DNA of 12,694 nucleotides from DATKBT01 sp035546295 (GCA_035546295.1 DATKBT010000035.1:1-12694); one strand, 5' to 3'. Counted from the first letter of the stretch, positions 6,494 to 12,694 are shown. The notes: generated from the letters alone by a model not told the origin. Numbers and translations are program-made.

Positions 6494-7531
6494 GACTTCC
6501 TCCTTGCGGGAATCGATTCGTGGACGAGGGAAGAGCGACCGGCGCGCAGCGCGACCGGCCGGTGTCGGCCAGCGGTAGTGCTGGCCGGGGAAGGCGAGGT
6601 CGAGCACCGGCACCAGCGGTGCCAGCGCCAGGAGCGACCAGATGAAGCCGTTCGGCCGATGCAGGCCGAAGTGGACGAACGCAGCGCCGCCGGCGACCGC
6701 GACCGCGTACAAGACGCGCGCGCTGCGCGCGTCGGGGGTCGTCTTCGGGTCCGAGATCATGTGGAACGCGAACAGCAGGAAGGCGCCGTTCCCGAGCGCG
6801 TGGAGGGGCACCGACCAGGGGTCGCCGAGCCAGGCGGCGCGAACGAGGCTGATCGCGGCGTAGGAGCCGAGGAAGGCCCAGGTCACGTCGCTGCGCAGCG
6901 CGCGGTGGACGACCATCCCGCCGGCGCACGCGAACAGGAACAGGAGGATCGGGCCGCTCCCCCACTGCCCCGGCGAGATCCAGGCGTGGCCGGTCGCGAG
7001 CACCGCGACGCCGATCCCCAGCGCCGCCGGATTGAACAGGTGCTTGCCGCGAGCTCGCAGCAGGGCCTTGCCCCCGATCGCGGCCGCGCCGGCGAGCGCG
7101 TAGACCCAGGGCGAGGAGGCGCGCAGGATGATCGACAGCGAGAAGGTCGAGATCAGGGGGCTGCGCGGGTCGAAGCGCTTGCCGCGCACTCGCGCGACGA
7201 AGGCTTCGGTCAGCATCGTCGCCGCCAGCGCCGAAGCGATGTCGGCGAGCTCGACGGTGAATCCCAGCCGGGTCACGCCGAGGAGGAGCAGGCTGCCGAG
7301 CACCGCGATCTGGAAGTGGCGGGGGTCGGCCACGAGTGACGCCAGGAGGTCCCGTGACCCGCGCGAGCCGGAGCGGCTGGCACCCGTACCGGCCGAGCCA
7401 GTCCCGGCCGACCCAGTCCCGGCCGACACATTACCGGCCAACTCCGTACCGGCCGAGCCAGTGCCGGCCGACTCGGCGCCATGCGCCCGGCGTGCCGCGG
7501 AACCGAAGGTCGCACCCTGTCCGACGCTCAT
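5042..7531 (-). CDS. RnfD/NqrB-like membrane protein fused in frame to a DUF2330 domain
   Basis: One uninterrupted 829-residue frame covers two proteins that would be expected to be separate. Residues 1-60 are a low-complexity Ala/Gly/Ser/Thr leader. Residues 72 to about 315 carry nine or so membrane helices and RnfD/NqrB family marks: RSPLIST (123-129), KHLFNPAALG (163-172), SPGQWG (186-191) and the MISDPKTTP loop (258-266). RnfD/NqrB proteins are membrane subunits of ion-pumping electron-transfer complexes, but no other rnf or nqr gene is here. The S-G-A-T-type site used for covalent FMN attachment is not seen, so its role is open. A 26-residue linker (321-346) leads into the DUF2330 part at M347 with no stop codon. 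ATG at 7531 is preferred: AGGAG lies 7 nt upstream, and the open stretch to 7711 runs back into the divergent nth gene. The product could be a true fusion, or the upstream gene could have lost its stop. Confidence 0.75.
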   Translation of the reverse strand: MSVGQGATFGSAARRAHGAESAGTGSAGTELAGNVSAGTGSAGTGSAGTGASRSGSRGSRDLLASLVADPRHFQIAVLGSLLLLGVTRLGFTVELADIASALAATMLTEAFVARVRGKRFDPRSPLISTFSLSIILRASSPWVYALAGAAAIGGKALLRARGKHLFNPAALGIGVAVLATGHAWISPGQWGSGPILLFLFACAGGMVVHRALRSDVTWAFLGSYAAISLVRAAWLGDPWSVPLHALGNGAFLLFAFHMISDPKTTPDARSARVLYAVAVAGGAAFVHFGLHRPNGFIWSLLALAPLVPVLDLAFPGQHYRWPTPAGRAARRSLFPRPRIDSRKEEVMPEHDPRPSATAPASGVRRSLPPVAVARTSVSLGRISLATLVTVALALAFASRSDAFCGFFVSKADTKLYNRASQVVLVRDGERTVVTMASDYQGDPREFALVVPVPTVLARDQIHVGEQAVIDHLDAYTAPRLVEYHDSNPCEQERLQRRMELESAAAPMAMADAGRSDRELGVTIEAKYTVGEYDILILSADESHGLETWLRRNGYRIPDGATDVLGSYLRQGMRFFVARVNLDEQARLGVVNLRPLQMAFETPKFGLPIRLGTVNSEGTQEMFVYTLTRRGRVETTNYRTIRLPTDVEIPTFVEAKFEDFYRDLFTRQYEEANGSGVFLEYAWDMNWCDPCAADPLSITELSDLGVFWIADDSSRGQARDVFVTRLHVRYDREHFPEDLRFQETADRSNFQGRYVMRHAWKGSPSQCPAARQYFASLSDRYEREAQTLARLTGWDLEDIRAQMDEIPDLGDEPDRPWWQRIWPPARGPGR
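6499..6505 (-). promoter_or_regulatory. Strong internal Shine-Dalgarno for DUF2330
   Basis: On the - strand AAGGAGG is followed by AAGTC and the ATG at 6493. It lies inside the coding frame of the RnfD-like protein (codons for R-K-E-E-V). It is one of the two best ribosome-binding sites in the window, so its placement at a domain boundary is unlikely to be accidental. Confidence 0.75.
7386..7475. repeat. Six tandem 15-bp units in the 5' end of the RnfD-like gene
   Basis: Units start at 7386, 7401, 7416, 7431, 7446 and 7461. On the + strand the form is close to GTNCCGGCCGANCCA, and each unit keeps CCGGCC. Units 1 and 5 are identical; the fourth is the most diverged. The period is a multiple of three, so copy-number change would keep the frame. 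On the - strand it encodes a pentapeptide series near S-A-G-T-G, forming the flexible N-terminal leader (about residues 21-50) before the first membrane helix. Confidence 0.85.
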
Positions 7532-7538
7532 CGTGGAT

Positions 7539-7543
7539 CTCCT
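7539..7543 (-). promoter_or_regulatory. Ribosome-binding site fixing the ATG at 7531
   Basis: On the - strand AGGAG lies 7 nt before the ATG at 7531. This supports starting the RnfD-like protein here and not at the farther in-frame start at 7711, which would overlap the divergent nth gene. Confidence 0.65.
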
Positions 7544-7578
7544 CTCAGCCCCTTCGACACGCGAGGAGCGAAAAACAG

Positions 7579-7618
7579 AACCGGCGAGCGAAACCGGCGA
7601 GCGCCCCACCGCTAGAAT
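7579..7618 (+). promoter_or_regulatory. Probable nth promoter: -10-like TAGAAT and a 12-bp direct repeat
   Basis: TAGAAT at 7613-7618 matches a -10 element (TANNNT), and the nth ATG follows 10 nt later, a spacing typical of leaderless transcripts in G+C-rich bacteria. No Shine-Dalgarno is seen before that ATG, which agrees. Just upstream, AACCGGCGAGCG occurs twice (7579-7590 and 7592-7603) with a pitch of 13 bp, over the expected -35 area. No recognisable -35 is present. The repeat could be an activator or repressor site in this 97-bp divergent region. Confidence 0.45.
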
Positions 7619-7628
7619 CGCCGCCGCG

Positions 7629-8312
7629 ATGCCCCCACGACGATCCACCGCCCGGGAATCCTCGGGCGCCTTCGAGCCCGCGACGGCCCGAGGGATCGAC
7701 GCGATCGTCACCGGTCTCCAGGGGCACTATCCCGACGCCGACTGCGAGCTGACCTGGAGGACGCCGCTCGAGCTGCTGGTCAAGACCATCCTCTCGGCCC
7801 AGTCGACCGACGTGCGGGTCAACGAGGTGGGCAAGACGCTGTTTCGCAAGTACCGCAGCGCCAGGGCCTTCGCCGAGGCGGATCCCGCCGAGCTCGAGGT
7901 GGACATCAAGAGCACCGGGTTCTTCCGTCAGAAGACGAAGAGCGTGATCGGCGCCGCCCGCCGCATCGTCGACGAGCACGGCGGCCGCGTACCGCGCACG
8001 ATGGAGGAGCTGGTCGAGCTGCCGGGTGTCGCACGCAAGACCGCCAACGTCGTTCTCGGCACCGCCTTCGGCATCCCCTCGGGCTTCGTGGTCGACACCC
8101 ACGTCAAGCGCCTCGGCTACCGCCTCGGCCTCAGCGAGGAAGGCGACCCGGTGAAGATCGAGCGCGACCTGATGGCGCGTTTCCCGAGCGAGGAGTGGGT
8201 GTTCCTGGGTCACGCCCTGATCTGGCACGGCCGGCGCGTGTGCGTCGCGCGCAAACCGAAGTGCGGCGAGTGCGCCCTGCGCCCGCACTGCCCCCGCAAC
8301 GGGGTCGACTGA
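7629..8312 (+). CDS. nth: Endonuclease III (DNA glycosylase/AP lyase)
   Basis: This 227-residue enzyme removes oxidised pyrimidines from DNA and cleaves the abasic strand, acting in base-excision repair in the cytoplasm. All key features are present: LLVKTILSAQSTDVRVNEV (49-67), the helix-hairpin-helix ELPGVARKTANVVLG (130-144) with catalytic Lys137, catalytic Asp156 in VVDTHVKRLGYRLGL, and a C-terminal [4Fe-4S] cluster ligated by Cys205, 212, 215 and 221 (spacing C-x6-C-x2-C-x5-C, as in the family). Length is about that of E. coli Nth plus a short N-terminal tail. The ATG at 7629 is chosen because it begins just before the conserved domain and sits behind a -10-like box. Longer in-frame starts would cover the promoter and the divergent gene. 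An SDR gene follows after 7 bp, so they are probably co-transcribed. Confidence 0.96.
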   Translation: MPPRRSTARESSGAFEPATARGIDAIVTGLQGHYPDADCELTWRTPLELLVKTILSAQSTDVRVNEVGKTLFRKYRSARAFAEADPAELEVDIKSTGFFRQKTKSVIGAARRIVDEHGGRVPRTMEELVELPGVARKTANVVLGTAFGIPSGFVVDTHVKRLGYRLGLSEEGDPVKIERDLMARFPSEEWVFLGHALIWHGRRVCVARKPKCGECALRPHCPRNGVD

Positions 8313-8319
8313 GGTCGCG

Positions 8320-9147
8320 ATGGAGACCGGGCTACGGGGCGACCGCGTGCTGATCACGGGCGGCGCCGGCGGCATCGGCTCGGCGATCGCCCGCACGCTG
8401 GCCGAGGAAGGCGCGCACGTCGCCATCCAGTACCGGACGAGCTCAGAGGCGGCGGGACGCCTGCGCGACGAGTTGCAGGAGACGTTCGACATCCTGGCGC
8501 CGCCGCTCCCGGCCGACCTGCGCGACGAGCTCGAGGTCGAGCGCATGTTCGAATACGCGCTCTCGGCGCTCGAGCGCCTCGACGGGCTGGTGGTCAACGC
8601 CGGGGTGTGGCCGGAGCAGTCGACGCCGATCGCGCGGATGAGCCTCGAGCAGTGGCAGGACACGCTGGACGTCAACCTCACCGGCGCTTTCCTCTGCTGC
8701 CGCGCCTTCCTCCGGCACCTCGAGGCGCGAGCGGCGCAGGGCCCCGCAGCCCCTGGAGGCGCCGTCGAGCGCGCGTCGATCGTCCTGATCGGCTCGACCG
8801 CCGGGATCTTCGGCGAGGAGGGGCACGGCGACTACGCCGCCTCGAAGGCGGCGCTCGCGGGGTTGATGCTGACGCTCAAGAACGAGATCGTCCGGATCTG
8901 TGCGCGCGGGCGCGTCAACCTGGTGCACCCCGGCTGGGTCGCCACCCCGATGGCCGAGGCCGCGCTCGAGGACCAGGAGCTCGTCGCGCGGGTCACCTCG
9001 ACGATGGCGCTGCGCAAGGTCGCGACCGCCGACGACGTCGCACGTGCGGTGGTGTTCCTGCTGTCGGATCGGCTGGCGGGTCACCTGAGCGGCGCCAGCC
9101 TGCCGATCGCGGGCGGAATGGAGGGGAGGCTGCTCCACCCTGGCTGA
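8320..9147 (+). CDS. Short-chain dehydrogenase/reductase (SDR), FabG-like
   Basis: This 275-residue classical SDR is an NAD(P)(H)-dependent cytoplasmic oxidoreductase with a Rossmann fold. The cofactor glycine motif TGGAGGIG is at 13-20, an Asp-Leu pair near the adenine pocket at 66-67 (ADL), NAG at 93-95, catalytic Asn119 (DVNLTG), Ser159 (IGSTAG), and Tyr172 and Lys176 (YAASK). HPGWVATPM (203-211) is the usual loop after the active site. A Pro/Ala/Gly-rich insert (about 135-152) lengthens the loop before the catalytic Ser strand. The substrate cannot be told from the sequence; the fold is shared by 3-oxoacyl-ACP reductases, sugar and steroid dehydrogenases. GAGG overlapping the nth stop lies 5 nt before the ATG, so translation is probably coupled to nth. 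The functional link to DNA repair, if any, is unclear. Confidence 0.93.
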   Translation: METGLRGDRVLITGGAGGIGSAIARTLAEEGAHVAIQYRTSSEAAGRLRDELQETFDILAPPLPADLRDELEVERMFEYALSALERLDGLVVNAGVWPEQSTPIARMSLEQWQDTLDVNLTGAFLCCRAFLRHLEARAAQGPAAPGGAVERASIVLIGSTAGIFGEEGHGDYAASKAALAGLMLTLKNEIVRICARGRVNLVHPGWVATPMAEAALEDQELVARVTSTMALRKVATADDVARAVVFLLSDRLAGHLSGASLPIAGGMEGRLLHPG

Positions 9148-9691
9148 CGAGCCCGGCGGGACAGGGTGCCCGACGGTCGCTGAACGCCCGTCGAGGCAAC
9201 TCCGTCGAGGACCTCTGACCCTTCGCCCGATGAGCGCAGCCGTCGCGAGCGCAGTGCAGCTCCGTCACACGACCCGCCAGCAACCAGGCGGCCAACCCGA
9301 CCGTCGGCGGCCGCCCGACCAAAGCGCGGCGGCGTTGGCCTCTGGCGAGGGCACCGTGATCGTGGATGGAGACCCGTCTCGATCGGCAGCGAGGCGCGGT
9401 AGCATGGTGATCGGGATGTAGCCGGCCGCGTCGCCGGCAACGTGATCGGATGGCACAGATCTGCGCACCCCGCCTCGGCCTTCGGCCGCGGGCCGGCTGC
9501 CTCGCGGGCTCGACCGTGCGACGTCGCCCGCGCCTCGCCGGCCGCGTCCCCGCGCCCGTGCGCCGGGGGGCCGGTGCGCCGAGCCGACCCCGCGTTCGGC
9601 ACTCCTGGTCCATCGGAGCGCCTCGAAACTCGCTCGCTCACTGCGTGAGCGGGGCCGCCGACGAGGGTCGGCCCCCCGTGATCTTGCACCT
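9148..9691. other. 544-bp intergenic region with hairpins, no convincing gene
   Basis: Frames are open here in several phases because of the high G+C, but none has a recognisable domain, a good start or codon use like its neighbours. Visible structure includes: CGTCGAGG repeated at 9190 and 9204; GTGATCGG at 9407-9414 and 9442-9449, flanking an inverted repeat GCCGGC (9421-9426 and 9433-9438); a CGGCC-TTC-GGCCG hairpin (9476-9488); and two larger hairpins near the 3' end, listed separately. The region should hold the end of the nth-SDR transcript and the receptor promoter. No tRNA or known riboswitch is recognised. Confidence 0.5.
9635..9675 (+). promoter_or_regulatory. Two abutting hairpins upstream of the TonB-dependent receptor
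   Basis: Hairpin 1 is CGCTCAC (9635-9641), loop TGC, GTGAGCG (9645-9651). Hairpin 2 is GGGGCCG (9651-9657), an 11-nt loop, CGGCCCC (9669-9675). They share G9651, so full formation of one slightly limits the other. They end 34 nt before the receptor Shine-Dalgarno. There is no T-tract; they may be a leader structure, an attenuator, or an upstream terminator. Confidence 0.4.
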
Positions 9692-9709
9692 TTGATGTTG
9701 CATCGCCGC

Positions 9710-9716
9710 AAGGAGG
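9710..9716 (+). promoter_or_regulatory. Strong Shine-Dalgarno fixing the receptor ATG at 9725
   Basis: AAGGAGG lies 8 nt upstream of the ATG at 9725, and that ATG opens directly into a signal peptide. Earlier in-frame codons (TTG at 9692, ATG at 9695) would place the ribosome-binding site inside the coding sequence and are rejected. Confidence 0.85.
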
Positions 9717-9724
9717 TCCGCGCC

Positions 9725-12583
9725 ATGAGAACGTGTCGAACGCTTGCCGCTGGGGGTTTCCTTCTGTTCTTCGTCGGTGGATGGGTCGCTCCAGCGAGCG
9801 CCCAGACTTCGACGGCCTCGATCCGCGGAACGGTCACCGACGCGCAGGGGCAACCCGTCGCCGGCGCCGAGGTCAGCGCCGTCGGCGTCGAGACCGGGTT
9901 CGTGAAGAGCGTGATCAGCCGCTCGGACGGCTCGTTCCTGCTGCCCGGGCTGGTCCCCGGCCCCTACCAGGTCGTGGTGTCGTCGCCGGCTCAGCAGCCG
10001 CGGAGCCGCGAGGTCACGCTGCTGGTCGGCCAGACCACGGAGCTGGACTTCCAACTGAGTCCCGGCGAGGTGTTCGAGGAGGAGGTGACCGTCGTCGGCG
10101 CGACGCCGGTCGAGATGGAGACCCATCAGGTGGTCACCAACGTCACGCCGCAGCAGCTCGAGGAGCTGCCGCAGAACAACCGCAACTTCCTGAACTTCGC
10201 GGAGCTGGCGCCCGGCCTGCGGGTGAGCGACGACGAGTTCCGCCAGACCTTCGCCGCCGGCGCGCAGACCGCGAACGCGGTCAACGTCTTCGTCGACGGC
10301 GTCAGCTTCAAGAACGACGTGCTCCAGGGCGGCATCGTCGGCCAGGACGCCAGTCGCGGAAACTTCTTCCCGCAGAACGCGGTCCAGGAGTTCCGGGTGC
10401 TCACCCAGAACTACAGCGCCGAGTTTCAGAAGTCCTCGAGCGCCGTCATCACGGCGGTGACCAAGTCGGGCACCAACACGGTGACCGGGGACGTGTTCGG
10501 CTTCTGGCAGGACAAGGGCATGGTCGAGCGCGATCCGTTCGCCGCGCCCGACACGCCGAGGCCGGAGTACGAGCGGCTCCAGGCGGGGCTCACCATCGGC
10601 GGCCCGTTCGTCCGCGACCGCTTCCACTACTTCCTGTCGGCCGAGCTCAACGACCAGGATCGCGTCAACCGCGTCGCGCTCGGCAGCAGCGGCCCCCCGG
10701 AGCTGCGCGAGCAGTTCCTGCCCTTCGAGGGCGAGTTCGTGTCGCCGTTCGAGTCGAACCTGCTGTTCGCCAAGGGCAGCTTCCAGCCGGTCGAGAACCA
10801 GCTCTGGGATCTCAGCGTCTTCGCGCGAGACGAGACCGACGAGCGCGGGTTCGGCGGCCAGACCAGCTTCGAGTCGGCCGAGGAGATCGTCAACGACGTC
10901 GGCCAGCTCACCGGCCGCCACCAGTTCACGGCGGCCAACTGGCTCAACGAGGCGAGCCTCGGCTACCAGGAGTTCAAGTGGAACCCGCGCCCGCTCAACG
11001 AGCAGTCGGTGGGTCTCGACTACCAGGGCATCCTCCGCGTCGGCGGACGCGACACCGAGCAGAACTTCGACCAGGAGCGCATCTCGCTGCGCGACGACTT
11101 CACCACCTTCGGGCTCGGAGGCGGCGCCCACGTGCTCAAGATCGGGGGCAATGTCGACTACCTCGAGTACGACGTGTTCAAACGCTTCGCCGGCAACCCC
11201 ATCTACCGTCTGCGGCAGACCGAGAACTGGGAGTTTCCGTTCGAGGCCAGCTTCGGCCTGGGCGACCCGTCGCTGAGCGGCGACAACACCCAGGTGGGGC
11301 TCTACGCGCAGGACGACTGGACGGTGTCGGATCGGCTCACCCTCAGCCTCGGCGTGCGCTGGGACTACGAGTCGGACATGTTCGGCACCGACTACGTGAC
11401 GCCGCAACAGATCCAGACCGACTGGGGGCCGGTGCTGCTCGACCGCTTCGGCCAGGGCTTCCTCGACACCTACTTCACCGACGGCAACGATCGCGAGGGC
11501 ATCTACGACATGTTCGCCCCGCGGCTGGGCATCACCTGGGACGCGTTCGCGAACGGCAGGACGATCCTCTACGGCGGCTGGGGCCGGTTCTACGACCGCA
11601 TCCTCTACAACAACACGCTCGACGAGCGCTTCCGGCTGCAGTACTCGGTGGGGCTCTTCCGCTTCAGCGAGGACGGCTCGCCCACCACCGAGGGCTTCCC
11701 GACCGTCGCCTGGCAGCCCAGGCTCCTGACGATCGCGGGTCTCCAGGAGATCCTGGCAACCGGGATCACCGGCAACCCGGAGGTGTTCCTGATCGAGAAC
11801 GAGACCGAGGCTCCGTACGCCGACCAGTGGAACGTGGGCGTCCGCCACTCGTTCGGCGCCGCGGGCACGCGCCTGATCGGCTCGCTGGCCTACGGCAACG
11901 TCCGCAGCCACAACGGCTTCACTTTCATCCGAGGCGACTTCCGGGACGACGGCACCTGCTGCCTGACGCTGGTCGAGGGCTACAGCCGTCTGCTGCTCTC
12001 GAACGACGACGTGCGCACCTGGTACGACGCGATCTACGTGACCCTCGACAAGCCGTTCACGTCGAGCTCGCGGTGGGGCGGGCAACTCGCCTACACCTAC
12101 TCGGACGCGGAGCAGATCGGAGGCGACCTGTTCAGCCTCGACTTCCCGTTTCCCGCGGACTACCCGCGCTACCCGACCGGCGGCGTCGAGGAGCATCGGC
12201 TGGTCGCCAGCGCGCTGGTCCACCTGCCGTGGAACCTGAACCTGGGCTCGGTGCTGGAGTACGGATCCGGTCTGCCCTTCAACATCGACGACCGCTCGCT
12301 GGGCGAGGGCATCAACGAGCGCGTGTTCCGGCGCAACGCCGGCGAGGGCGACGACCACCTGCGGATCGACCTCCGGCTGGAGAAGGCGTTCACCCTCCAG
12401 GGGCGCCTCGCGATCTCGGTGATCGGCGAGGTCTTCAACGTGTTCGACGACGAGTTCTTCACCAACTACGACGGCTTCCTGCCGCCGCTCACCGGTCAAC
12501 CCAACCCGACCTTCGGCGAGCCCCGCGCGATCGTCGGCAACAGCCAGCGGCGCTACCAGGTCGGCGCGCGCTTGCGATTCTGA
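9725..12583 (+). CDS. Oar-like TonB-dependent outer-membrane receptor with carboxypeptidase-regulatory-like N-terminal domain
   Basis: This 952-residue protein is a 22-stranded outer-membrane barrel of the TonB-dependent type, importing or binding large substrates with energy from TonB. A signal peptide ends near PASA-Q (26). Residues 28-113 form a carboxypeptidase-regulatory-like beta-sandwich (STASIRGTVTDAQGQPVAGA, then SDGSFLLPGLVPGPYQVVV). A TonB-box-like EEEVTVVG is at 118-125. The plug spans about 130-260, with ELPQNNRNFLNFAELAPGL, VNVFVDGV, and VQEFRVLTQNYSAEFQKSS then ITAVTKSGTN. The barrel follows, with YAQDDWTVSDRLTLSLGVRW typical of the Oar-like group. The last residue is Phe (YQVGARLRF), as required for barrel insertion. 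The only cysteines of the mature protein are a vicinal pair at 745-746. No SusD-type lipoprotein, TonB or transporter gene is nearby, so the substrate is unknown. The gene is complete. Confidence 0.94.
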   Translation: MRTCRTLAAGGFLLFFVGGWVAPASAQTSTASIRGTVTDAQGQPVAGAEVSAVGVETGFVKSVISRSDGSFLLPGLVPGPYQVVVSSPAQQPRSREVTLLVGQTTELDFQLSPGEVFEEEVTVVGATPVEMETHQVVTNVTPQQLEELPQNNRNFLNFAELAPGLRVSDDEFRQTFAAGAQTANAVNVFVDGVSFKNDVLQGGIVGQDASRGNFFPQNAVQEFRVLTQNYSAEFQKSSSAVITAVTKSGTNTVTGDVFGFWQDKGMVERDPFAAPDTPRPEYERLQAGLTIGGPFVRDRFHYFLSAELNDQDRVNRVALGSSGPPELREQFLPFEGEFVSPFESNLLFAKGSFQPVENQLWDLSVFARDETDERGFGGQTSFESAEEIVNDVGQLTGRHQFTAANWLNEASLGYQEFKWNPRPLNEQSVGLDYQGILRVGGRDTEQNFDQERISLRDDFTTFGLGGGAHVLKIGGNVDYLEYDVFKRFAGNPIYRLRQTENWEFPFEASFGLGDPSLSGDNTQVGLYAQDDWTVSDRLTLSLGVRWDYESDMFGTDYVTPQQIQTDWGPVLLDRFGQGFLDTYFTDGNDREGIYDMFAPRLGITWDAFANGRTILYGGWGRFYDRILYNNTLDERFRLQYSVGLFRFSEDGSPTTEGFPTVAWQPRLLTIAGLQEILATGITGNPEVFLIENETEAPYADQWNVGVRHSFGAAGTRLIGSLAYGNVRSHNGFTFIRGDFRDDGTCCLTLVEGYSRLLLSNDDVRTWYDAIYVTLDKPFTSSSRWGGQLAYTYSDAEQIGGDLFSLDFPFPADYPRYPTGGVEEHRLVASALVHLPWNLNLGSVLEYGSGLPFNIDDRSLGEGINERVFRRNAGEGDDHLRIDLRLEKAFTLQGRLAISVIGEVFNVFDDEFFTNYDGFLPPLTGQPNPTFGEPRAIVGNSQRRYQVGARLRF

Positions 12584-12694
12584 GTCACGGACCTTCTGCA
12601 CGCAATCGGGATCCCGTTCTACGGCTGTTCCCCGGCGACGCGCCGAAGGCGCTTGGAGCCGGGACGACATCAGCCAGCCTCCGATGTGCTAACC
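12584..12694. terminator. Two-tier hairpin after the receptor gene
   Basis: The outer stem is CCCGGC (12631-12636) with GCCGGG (12658-12663). The inner stem is GCGCC (12640-12644), loop GAA, GGCGC (12648-12652). A perfect 10-bp palindrome CGGGATCCCG lies upstream at 12607-12616. There is no T-tract. The 111-bp tail has no coding sequence I can support. The position makes a transcript-end role likely. Confidence 0.45.

Noticed and set aside
5261..7339. 692-codon open frame on the + strand
   Set aside because: It lies antisense to the RnfD-like/DUF2330 gene, is low-complexity (Val/Gly/Glu/Arg-rich), has no domain, and is explained by the codon bias of the real strand.
7386..7475. CRISPR array
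   Set aside because: The 15-bp units are directly contiguous with no spacers, and no cas gene is present.
7128..7628. Long N-terminal extension of endonuclease III
   Set aside because: It would run through the antisense 15-bp repeat and the divergent promoter; the added residues are a Pro/Ala/Arg-rich shadow, and family proteins start near the ATG at 7629.
9081..9689. Possible 202-codon gene on the - strand in the 544-bp gap
   Set aside because: It overlaps the SDR end, has no convincing ribosome-binding site or domain, and its composition is Arg/Gly/Pro/Ala-rich; other frames are equally open.
9725..12583. Part of a SusC/SusD polysaccharide-utilisation locus
   Set aside because: No SusD-like lipoprotein or carbohydrate enzyme is adjacent, and the N-terminal domain and plug match the Oar-like group better.
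9638..12670. 1010-codon open frame on the - strand
   Set aside because: It is antisense to the complete TonB-dependent receptor with its signal peptide, plug and C-terminal Phe. The antisense product is Val/Glu/Arg-rich with no recognisable motif.

Overview
The window is strongly G+C-rich (by eye about two thirds or more, with G/C at most third codon positions). It reads like an accessory-rich stretch of an Acidobacteriota-type genome, perhaps near Thermoanaerobaculia. That guess rests on four things: a Ser/Thr kinase with a TPR tail paired with a kinase-associated ECF sigma factor, a secreted repeat protein with a recurrent C-terminal module, an Oar-like TonB-dependent receptor with an N-terminal carboxypeptidase-regulatory-like domain, and the base composition. 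It is an inference; there is no rRNA or other marker gene here.

Layout. (1) Positions 3-2967, + strand: a signalling pair made of a 5'-truncated membrane Ser/Thr kinase with a TPR-rich sensor half, then an ECF sigma factor 13 bp downstream. (2) Positions 2968-3137: a cluster of inverted repeats, including a 9-bp terminator-like hairpin. (3) Positions 3138-4814, + strand: a secreted protein of six to seven repeats of 57-58 residues, probably a beta-propeller, with a Cys-bearing C-terminal module. (4) Positions 4815-5041: a convergent gap with one imperfect hairpin. (5) Positions 5042-7531, - strand: one uninterrupted reading frame joining an RnfD/NqrB-like membrane protein to a DUF2330 secreted protein. 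The DUF2330 part has its own strong Shine-Dalgarno and ATG. (6) Positions 7532-7628: a divergent promoter region. (7) Positions 7629-9147, + strand: endonuclease III (nth) and a short-chain dehydrogenase 7 bp apart, probably one operon. (8) Positions 9148-9691: a 544-bp gap with hairpins but no convincing gene. (9) Positions 9725-12583, + strand: a complete Oar-like TonB-dependent outer-membrane receptor, followed by a two-tier hairpin.

How the genes may work together. The kinase and sigma factor probably form one signalling route. The sigma factor has D-T-T-A where typical ECF factors carry the acidic D-A-E-D motif of region 2.2, which fits activation by threonine phosphorylation. The secreted repeat protein just downstream is a possible target gene, but it is set apart by a terminator-like hairpin. 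The RnfD-like/DUF2330 unit is separate and convergent. nth plus SDR and the receptor look like independent units.

Most worth following up are the stop-less RnfD-like/DUF2330 junction, the substituted region 2.2 in the sigma factor, and the repeat protein with its C-terminal module. I do not see a defence island, CRISPR array, transposon, tRNA or rRNA.
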